From Streptomyces sp. CB02923 (GTDB lineage Bacteria; Actinomycetota; Actinomycetes; Streptomycetales; Streptomycetaceae), in contig NZ_LWKZ01000002.1 in the NCBI RefSeq assembly GCF_001905005.1, positions 124,001 through 188,000 of the forward strand: a stretch of DNA of 64,000 bases. Reading direction: 5' to 3'. Below the pieces are notes generated by a model. It was given only the letters and a program-made list of their open reading frames with translations. It was not told the origin of the DNA and ran no database searches. Below, one piece after another: positions 58,613 to 64,000 of this stretch. How positions within the stretch are numbered: position 1 is the stretch's first letter; each line of letters opens with the position of its first letter. The translations under genes were made by a program, and so were the position numbers.

Positions 58613-59625
58613 ATCGCATCCTTGGCATCTTCGGCACCTTCGGCTTCCCTCTTGGCTGCGGCGTCCGCCGCCTCCGCCCTGGCCTGCTTCTTCGAGGCCC
58701 GCAGGCTCGTGATTGTCGTGACGACGAGGACGGCGCAGATGACGCCCAGCGAGACCGGGATACTGATCTCCGGAACGCTCACGCCCGACTCGTGCAGGGC
58801 ATGCAGCACCAGCTTCACACCGATGAATCCGAGGATGATCGACAGGCCGTAGGAGAGGTGCACCAGCTTCTTCAGCAGACCGCCGATGAGGAAGTACAGC
58901 TGCCGCAGACCCATCAGGGCGAACGCGTTGGCGGTGAAGACGATGTACGGGTCCTGGGTGAGGCCGAAGATCGCGGGGATCGAGTCCAGCGCGAACAGCA
59001 CGTCGGTGGTGCCGATCGCCAGCATGACGATCAGCATCGGCGTCATCAGACGCCGGCCGTTCTCGACGATGAACAGCTTGGTGCCGTGGTACTGGTCGGT
59101 CGACGGGAACCGCTTTTCGACCAGCTTCAGGAAGCGGTTCTCCTCGAACTCCTCGTCCTGCTCCCCGGAACGTGCCTCCTGGATGAGCTTCCAGGCCGTC
59201 CAGATGAGGAACGCGCCGAAGATGTAGAAGACCCACGAGAAGTTGGCGATGATCGCGGCGCCCGCGCCGATGAACCCGGCGCGCAGCACCAGGGCTATCA
59301 GCACACCGACCATCAGCACCCGCTGCTGGTAGATGGCCGGCACCGCGAACTTCGCCATGATCAGGACGAAGACGAAGAGGTTGTCGACGCTCAGCGACTT
59401 CTCGGTGATGAAGCCCGCGAAGAACTCGCCGGCCGGCTGCCCGCCGCCGAAGAGCAGCAGGCCGAGGCCGAAGAGCCCGGCGAGGGCGATCCAGACGGCG
59501 GTCCAGACGCCGGCCTCCTTGACGGAGACCTCGTGCGGTTTGCGGCCGCCGATGAAGAAATCGGCGGTGATCAGGGCGCACAGACCGACGATGGTCAGCA
59601 CCCACAGGGTCAGGGAAACGTCCAC
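58603..59625 (-). CDS. terC: TerC-family integral membrane protein (Mn2+ homeostasis / tellurite resistance)
   Basis: A 340-aa membrane protein from GTG 59625 with GGAGGAG upstream. Features are eight or nine hydrophobic segments, the signature SLSVDNLFVFVLI near residue 80, and ATTDVLFALDSIPAIFG-like IGTTDVLFALDSIPAI near 212; both carry the conserved acidic residues. TerC proteins export Mn2+, protecting or metallating exported enzymes. The last 35 residues are a charged Ala/Glu/Lys tail. A Mn2+-type riboswitch precedes it. Confidence 0.96.
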   Translation of the reverse strand: MDVSLTLWVLTIVGLCALITADFFIGGRKPHEVSVKEAGVWTAVWIALAGLFGLGLLLFGGGQPAGEFFAGFITEKSLSVDNLFVFVLIMAKFAVPAIYQQRVLMVGVLIALVLRAGFIGAGAAIIANFSWVFYIFGAFLIWTAWKLIQEARSGEQDEEFEENRFLKLVEKRFPSTDQYHGTKLFIVENGRRLMTPMLIVMLAIGTTDVLFALDSIPAIFGLTQDPYIVFTANAFALMGLRQLYFLIGGLLKKLVHLSYGLSIILGFIGVKLVLHALHESGVSVPEISIPVSLGVICAVLVVTTITSLRASKKQARAEAADAAAKREAEGAEDAKDAIDA

Positions 59626-59671
59626 TGCTCCTCCGGCAGAGTCGTACGGCACTAACAGCGTCGTCGCTGCC

Positions 59672-59790
59672 GGAGGTCTCTTCCACCCGAGAGCGCTGAT
59701 GCGCGCTCCCCGCGATGGGCCGACGCCCCGGGATCTCGTCAGTGGTGCGATCCGTGATGACGGGTACGTCGCGAGGGAATACTCCCCTCC
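59672..59790 (-). promoter_or_regulatory. yybP-ykoY (Mn2+-sensing) riboswitch upstream of terC
   Basis: Reading toward terC, GGAGG (59790-59786) is followed by GGAGTA, the invariant loop 1 of the yybP-ykoY class, and the 3' side reads AGAGACCTCC (ends 59672), closing helix P1 (GGAGG/CCTCC). This matches the reference layout AAAGG-GGAGUA...GCAAGA-CCUUU. The element is 119 nt and ends 46 nt before the GTG, whose ribosome site GGAGGAG it could mask. The class activates Mn2+ exporters. I did not fold it formally. Confidence 0.8.
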
Positions 59791-59844
59791 GCACCATGAG
59801 AGTAAAGGAAAGGCAATGAATAGTAAAGGGGTGGGTAAATCAGC

Positions 59845-59955
59845 TGGTCAGGGCCCTGGGGTTTGGGGCTGGGAGCTTGGGGTTGGGTTTAGGGCTTGGG
59901 GGCTTGGGGTTGGCTTGAGGGCTTGGGACTGCGGGCTTGGAGCCTTGGGGCGGGT
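59845..59955. repeat. G-rich GGGGTTTGGGG/GGGCTTGGGG repeats
   Basis: About 110 bp of imperfect 8-16-bp repeats of the form GGGCTTGGGGTTGGG on the plus strand, with at least eight runs of three or more Gs, so quadruplex formation is likely. It lies downstream of the TerD-fusion gene and upstream of the terC riboswitch. No open frame uses it. Confidence 0.85.
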
Positions 59956-59999
59956 CTCGAGGCGGGCGCCCCCGAGAAGCGCCCCGGGGCAAGCGCGAG

Positions 60000-60039
60000 G
60001 GGCGGGCAGGCGACCGGTGATGTGGTCGTCTGCCCGCCC
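60000..60039 (-). terminator. Terminator after the TerD-fusion gene
   Basis: GGGCGGGCAGGCGACC pairs with GGTCGTCTGCCCGCCC with a single mismatch around an 8-nt loop, 12 bp after the stop at 60052. Confidence 0.9.
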
Positions 60040-60051
60040 CTGGCGGACGGC

Positions 60052-62271
60052 TCAGCTCTCGCGGGACCGGGTGTGCCCCTGCGACCGGCGGGCTTCGGCC
60101 AGATCGCCCAGGACCTGGCGCAGCACCTGGCTGCCGTCCGGTACACGCGACGGCTCGTACGTCCAGGCGTGACCGACCCAGGGGTCGGCGAGATGGGCGT
60201 CCGGCACCGGCGTGATCCGCAGCAGGGAACGCCACAGCGGGTCCAGCACCGGCCCGTACGCCCGTGCCTCGGCCCGGTCGGCGACCATGAGCAGATGCAC
60301 GCCCACCGACGGGCCCTCGTCCGCCAGATAGCGGAGCTGGTTGACGGCGCGGTCGTCGAAGCCGTGCGGGAAGTCGTGGACGATCAGCAGTTGCTCGGCG
60401 GTGTCCAGATCCGGCGGCAGGGCCTCCGCCGCCCGGTTGCGGACGGCCATCTGTACGAGGTCCACGCGCCGGGTCAGTTCGCCGAGCACCGCGGTGACGC
60501 CCTGCGCGCCGGCGGCCGGGGGTTCGCGAAGCGCGCCCGTCTCCAGCAGCGGGGCCAGCGCGGGCGCCGCGGCACCGGCCGGGTCGATGACCTGGACGGT
60601 GAGCTCGCCGGCCGGATGGGCGGCCAGCAGGCGGGCGGCGAGCGTGACGGCCGTGTCCATCGCCCGGCGCCGTACCTCGGCCGCGTCGAGCGGCTCGCCG
60701 TCATCCGGACCGCCGCCGTCGGGACCGTCACCGTCGGGACCGCCGCCGAGGTCGTCGAGGCCGAAGGCGCTCGCGAACGCGTCGTCGGGGGACCCCGTCC
60801 GGCCGAACGTCTCCGGCTGTCCGCTGTCGATCCACAGACCGCGGTCCATCGGCAGCCGTACGAGCATGGGAATGCGCAGGTCAGGGCACTCCGGCAGGCG
60901 CAGGTCACCGAGCCGCACCGCCGTCGGGTACTCCTCCGGGGGCCGGTAGCCCTGCCAGACGGGGCTGCTCCAGGAGGCGAAGGCCGGGGGCAGGGCGGGC
61001 TCGACGACCTCGGCCTCGGCGGTGAGCTGGGCGAGGTCCCGGTCGAGCACCTCGCGGGCCTGGGCCGCCAGACGGGCGTGCTTGTCGTGCGCGGCGGCCC
61101 GCGCGGCGTCGGCGGCCGGCCCGACGCGGTTGCGGGGGTCGGCGTTGACGGCGTCCAGCTCCTTCGCCAGGCGGGACTGGGCGAAGTCCATGGCGCTGCG
61201 GTAGGCGGCGACCGTCCGCGCCAGGTCTTCGAACATCCCCCAGACCTGGTTGTAGAGCCGCTCGTCGAGGGTCCGGCCGGCGGCGTCACCGGCGACCGGG
61301 CCGGGAGGCCGGGTCTCGGAGGGCATTGCCTCGCCGCCGGGTGTTGCCTCGCCGCCGGGCGAGGGCACGGCCGGGGTGGGGACGTCCTGGCGGGGGTGCG
61401 GGGCGGCGGAGGGGGGCTGCGGGGCGGCGGAGCGGCGCTTCGGGTGCCGGTAGTCGATGGCTGCGCGGTCCGTATCCGTACGTGCCTTGTGGCCGTGGGC
61501 GGCCTCGTGGCCCGATCCTGCCTCGTGGCCCGATCCTGCCTCGTGACCGGGGGCGGCCGTCGTGGTGGGGCCGGTGGTCGGGGTGGGGTCAGCGGCCGGG
61601 ATGGGGTCAGCGGCCGGGATGGGGTCAGCGGCCGGGATGGGGTCAGCGGCCGGGGTGCGTTCGGCCATCCCGGTGCGGTCGGCTGTCGCGGTCGGCTCCG
61701 ACGCCGGTACCGAGCGCGCGTGGCCGCTGCGTACCGCTTGCTGGATCTCCGAGGCCAGTGCGGCGGCCTGCGGCAGCCCCTGGTCCTGGAGCAGCGCCGC
61801 GAGCCCGCCCGCGTACCCCTGTCCTACGGCCCGGACCTTCCAGGCGCCCTGCCTGCGGTACAGCTCCACGGCCACGACAGCGGATTCGGCGCCGAGGTCG
61901 GTGAGCGTGAAGGTGGCGATCTCCGTACCGTCGAGGCCCGTGACCGCGACGAACGGTGCCGCCGCCGTGCCGAAGGCCGTCGGCCCGCCGATGCCGACGG
62001 GCAGCGCGAGCAGCACGCCGGCCCGGTGCACCGCGGCGGGCAGGGCGTCCAGGTCCATCGCGATCCGGTGCTCGCCGGCCGCCTGCCGGGGCACCTCGAC
62101 GCCGTTGCGGCGCGGCGCTCCCGGGTGGGCGACCGCCTCGATGCCCGCGAGGTTGCCCTCTTCGTCGGCGAGCGTCACCCCCGCGACGACGGGTCCGCCC
62201 GCCGCGATCCTGATCTCCAAACGGGTCCGGTCCAGTGGATGGTTCTGCCCGCGGACAAGCTCGGCCGTCAT
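60052..62271 (-). CDS. TerD-domain protein with Pro/Ala repeats and a degenerate FtsK-like C-terminal domain
   Basis: A 739-aa protein. Residues 1-190 are a TerD calcium-binding-type domain (GVTLADEEGNLAG, FTLTDLGAESAVVAVELYRR). Residues 200-350 are low-complexity with AADPIP repeated four times and GSGHEA twice. Residues 350-430 look like a coiled coil. The C-terminal 300 residues recall the second half of FtsK/SpoIIIE ATPases: LLIVHDFPHGFDDRAVNQL as Walker B and GVHLLMVADR. No Walker A (GxxGxGKS) is visible, so it may bind but not hydrolyse nucleotides. It is 57 bp downstream of another TerD gene. Confidence 0.85.
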   Translation of the reverse strand: MTAELVRGQNHPLDRTRLEIRIAAGGPVVAGVTLADEEGNLAGIEAVAHPGAPRRNGVEVPRQAAGEHRIAMDLDALPAAVHRAGVLLALPVGIGGPTAFGTAAAPFVAVTGLDGTEIATFTLTDLGAESAVVAVELYRRQGAWKVRAVGQGYAGGLAALLQDQGLPQAAALASEIQQAVRSGHARSVPASEPTATADRTGMAERTPAADPIPAADPIPAADPIPAADPTPTTGPTTTAAPGHEAGSGHEAGSGHEAAHGHKARTDTDRAAIDYRHPKRRSAAPQPPSAAPHPRQDVPTPAVPSPGGEATPGGEAMPSETRPPGPVAGDAAGRTLDERLYNQVWGMFEDLARTVAAYRSAMDFAQSRLAKELDAVNADPRNRVGPAADAARAAAHDKHARLAAQAREVLDRDLAQLTAEAEVVEPALPPAFASWSSPVWQGYRPPEEYPTAVRLGDLRLPECPDLRIPMLVRLPMDRGLWIDSGQPETFGRTGSPDDAFASAFGLDDLGGGPDGDGPDGGGPDDGEPLDAAEVRRRAMDTAVTLAARLLAAHPAGELTVQVIDPAGAAAPALAPLLETGALREPPAAGAQGVTAVLGELTRRVDLVQMAVRNRAAEALPPDLDTAEQLLIVHDFPHGFDDRAVNQLRYLADEGPSVGVHLLMVADRAEARAYGPVLDPLWRSLLRITPVPDAHLADPWVGHAWTYEPSRVPDGSQVLRQVLGDLAEARRSQGHTRSRES

Positions 62272-62328
62272 CGTCGTTCCCCCGAAGTGTCGTGCGCCCC
62301 GTGCTCGCCGACGGGGCCTGGTGCGTGC

Positions 62329-62907
62329 TTACAGGTACGGCAGTATCCCCGGGACCACGTCCTTGAACGTACGGCCGTTGGAGGGTTCGCCGATCGCGGT
62401 CATCTGCCAGCCGGTGCCGGAGCGGTGCACCTTGCTCATGATCTGCGCGGTGTAGTCACCGCCGCCGGTGAGGGTGTAGCGGGCCAGTTCCTGGCCGGTG
62501 GTCTCGTCGACCAGGCGGCAGAAGGCGTCCTGCACCTCGGCGAAGGTCTGGCCGGTGAAGGAGTTCACGGTGAAGACGATCTGGTCGATGTGCACCGGCA
62601 CCCGCGACAGGTCGACGAGGATCGCCTCGTCGTCCCCGCCCTGCCCCGCGCCGCCCACCACGTTGTCGCCGGTGTGCCGCACCGAACCGTCGTCGCTGAC
62701 GAGGTGCTGGAAGAAGACGACGTCCATCGGCTGCTTGTCGGCGAACAGCACCGCCGAGGCGTCGAGGTCGATCTCCCTGGTCCGCGATCCGAACAGGCCG
62801 CGGCGGGGCGCCGAACGCCAGCCCAGTCCCATCCGTACCGCGGTCAGCGTCCCCCCGTCGGACTTCGCCAGGCTGATGCCCTGCCCCTTGAACAAGTTGA
62901 CCGACAC
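62329..62907 (-). CDS. terD: TerD-family protein
   Basis: A 192-aa TerD/TerZ-type protein from GTG 62907 with AGAGGGG upstream. Calcium-binding-type features are DLDASAVLF (near 47) and VHTGDN/GDDEAILVDLSRVP (near 80-100), and INQIVF-like HIDQIVFTVNSFTGQTF. Family members appear in stress-response clusters with TerC and FtsK-like proteins; they bind Ca2+. The gene lies upstream of the TerD-fusion gene and the two probably form one operon. Confidence 0.95.
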   Translation of the reverse strand: MSVNLFKGQGISLAKSDGGTLTAVRMGLGWRSAPRRGLFGSRTREIDLDASAVLFADKQPMDVVFFQHLVSDDGSVRHTGDNVVGGAGQGGDDEAILVDLSRVPVHIDQIVFTVNSFTGQTFAEVQDAFCRLVDETTGQELARYTLTGGGDYTAQIMSKVHRSGTGWQMTAIGEPSNGRTFKDVVPGILPYL

Positions 62908-63392
62908 GTGCCGTCCCCTCTCGCTCTGTTCTCCCCGTTGCCGCCTCCCCGACGGCCTTCCCCGACCTTATGCACGGCCCGCCCCCGGAACGCATCCGCC
63001 CCGCGCTTTGTGGCGCTCCTGCAACACAGCCGTACGCTCCGGCCGCCCACAGAAGCACCCAGCCGACGCAGGGCCCCCATCACCCCTCCGATGCCCCGCA
63101 GCACTCCGCACCCAGCCCCCCCCCCAGCCCGCACCCATGCCGGTGCCGACACCGACTCCGGCACGGACAGCAGCACCAACTCCGGCAACCGCTCCCATCC
63201 CGCGCCGACTCCAACCGGCACCGGCACCGGCACCAGCACCAGCACCAGCACCAGCACCAGCACCAGCACCAGCACCAGCACCAGCACCAGCACCAGCACC
63301 AGCACCAGCACCGAGGCTGCCCCTATGCGCAGCCCCCGCACAATCCCCTCCGCGCAGCCCCCTCAGCGCAATTCCCCCCCCGCACAATCCCC
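62908..63392. other. 485-bp spacer between uvrB and terD, mostly repeats
   Basis: No gene was recognised. It contains the terD promoter region near 62910-63010, a hexanucleotide microsatellite (63216-63312) and copies of the uvrB gene end (63338-63402). Open frames across the microsatellite give only poly-Ala-Pro, Gly-Ala or Val-Leu peptides and lack ribosome sites. Confidence 0.7.
63216..63312 (+). repeat. Hexanucleotide microsatellite (CCGGCA then CCAGCA)n
   Basis: Three CCGGCA units are followed by about fourteen perfect CCAGCA units, just upstream of the terD promoter. Such perfect short repeats are expected to change length by slippage. Confidence 0.92.
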
Positions 63393-63402
63393 TCAGCGCA
63401 GT
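63338..63402 (-). repeat. Repeat containing the uvrB stop codon
   Basis: CGCACAATCCCCTCCGCGC (63338-63356) recurs as CGCACAATCCCCTCAGCGC (63381-63399), the second copy including the uvrB stop (63393-63395). A partial third copy (CCTCAGCGCA) lies between them. The gene end has been duplicated downstream. Confidence 0.78.
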
Positions 63403-64000
63403 CCGGCCTCCTTCATCTGCCGCAGTTCCTTCTTGAGTTCGCCCACCTCGTCGCGCAGCCGGGCGGCCACCTCGAACTGCAGCTCGGCGGCGGCGGCCCG
63501 CATCCGGTCGGTCATCTCCTCGATGAGTTCGGCCAGTTCCGTGGCGGGCCGGTCGGTGGGCGTACCGCCACCGCCCTTCGCTGCCTTGCCCTTGGCCGCC
63601 TTCCCGCCCAGCGCGGGCACCGGCGCCTTGCCCTTGGCGTCCTTGCCCTCGGCCGTCTTGCGGTAGCCCGTGCCCAGCAGCTCCTGGGTGTCGATCTCTT
63701 CGCGCGCGAGCGTCGCGACGATGTCGCCGATCTTCTTGCGGAGCGGCTGCGGGTCGATGCCCTTCTCCTTGTTGTACGCGAGCTGCTTCTCCCGGCGGCG
63801 GTTGGTCTCGTCGATGGCCTTCCGCATCGCCGGGGTGATCTTGTCGGCGTACATGTGGACCTGGCCGGAGACGTTACGGGCGGCCCGGCCGATGGTCTGG
63901 ATCAGGGACGTGCCCGACCGGAGGAAGCCCTCCTTGTCGGCGTCCAGGATCGCCACCAGCGACACCTCGGGCAGGTCGAGGCCCTCCCGCAGCAGGTTGA
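63393..64000 (-). CDS. uvrB: UvrB, excinuclease ABC subunit B (C-terminal part, truncated by window edge)
   Basis: The C-terminal 202 residues of Uvr[20 protein letters not shown] leads into helicase motif [11 protein letters not shown], then [20 protein letters not shown], and the C-terminal UVR domain [20 protein letters not shown] that contacts UvrC. An Ala/Gly/Lys-rich linker sits between them. The reading frame continues off the right edge, so the start is not visible. uvrA and uvrC are also in the window, at 50-53 and 37-39 kb. Confidence 0.97.
   Translation of the reverse strand, partial: NLLREGLDLPEVSLVAILDADKEGFLRSGTSLIQTIGRAARNVSGQVHMYADKITPAMRKAIDETNRRREKQLAYNKEKGIDPQPLRKKIGDIVATLAREEIDTQELLGTGYRKTAEGKDAKGKAPVPALGGKAAKGKAAKGGGGTPTDRPATELAELIEEMTDRMRAAAAELQFEVAARLRDEVGELKKELRQMKEAGLR

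Noticed and set aside
62968..63387. Poly-(Gly-Ala), (Val-Leu) and (Ala-Pro) frames over the microsatellite
   Set aside because: Artefacts of a hexanucleotide repeat in all six frames; no start signals.

Overview
The window is about 64 kb of Streptomyces chromosome. The evidence is very high GC with strong third-position bias, many GTG starts, 4-bp ATGA/GTGA gene overlaps, TANNNT -10 hexamers 6-7 nt before start codons (leaderless genes), and a core gene order that, from memory, matches the S. coelicolor SCO1919-SCO1966 region (suf, ctaA/ctaB, tkt-tal-zwf-opcA-pgl, pgi, secG-tpiA-pgk-gap, whiA-yvcK-rapZ-uvrC, uvrA, terC, uvrB). No tRNA, rRNA, CRISPR array, IS element or prophage was seen.

Layout. 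1-1.8 kb: a small accessory cassette (end of an unknown protein, a GRDP-like protein, a protein-kinase-like protein, a 74-aa protein). 1.9-8.6 kb: the sufRBD-(Rieske)-CSUT Fe-S assembly operon on the minus strand. Its repressor gene looks leaderless, has a CAAC-N6-GTTG operator over the -10 to +1 region, and has a possible iron box further upstream. 8.9-14.5 kb: a DrrAB-type ABC exporter, heme A synthase CtaA, an amidohydrolase, a small protein and heme O synthase CtaB. 15-21.7 kb: tkt-tal-zwf-opcA-pgl (pentose phosphate, NADPH supply). 22.6-28.7 kb: pgi, an RbpA paralogue, secG, tpiA, pgk, gap. 28.8-32.7 kb: a large secreted M14 carboxypeptidase and a broken GNAT gene. 33.8-39 kb: the whiA-yvcK-rapZ-uvrC operon. 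39-44.2 kb: secreted papain-like protease and anchored partner, an HTH-like regulator, a thiamine-binding-type protein, and an IrrE-type peptidase coupled to a membrane protein. 44.4-49.6 kb: Rieske lipoprotein, then sugar porter + dehydrogenase divergent from LacI + PfkB kinase around a near-perfect 24-bp operator (a likely polyol regulon). 49.8-57.7 kb: uvrA, TetR/FAD-monooxygenase pair, maleylpyruvate-isomerase-like and metallo-beta-lactamase proteins. 57.9-64 kb: secreted lamin-tail-domain protein, terC behind a yybP-ykoY-type (Mn2+) riboswitch, two TerD-domain proteins and the 3' part of uvrB.

The most unusual features are non-coding. (1) Two arrays of a hairpin-rich 272-275-bp repeat (2.8 copies at 21.8-22.5 kb, 3.75 copies at 32.7-33.7 kb) lie in inverted orientation around the glycolytic block. 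The second array abuts a truncated GNAT pseudogene. (2) At five genes (ABC permease, PfkB kinase, TetR, TerC, UvrB) the last codons plus the stop codon are tandemly repeated into the downstream spacer, which suggests recurrent expansion of gene ends. (3) Other spacers carry further short repeats (27-28-bp, G-rich and hexanucleotide). These repeats, not a novel protein system, are what I would follow up first.
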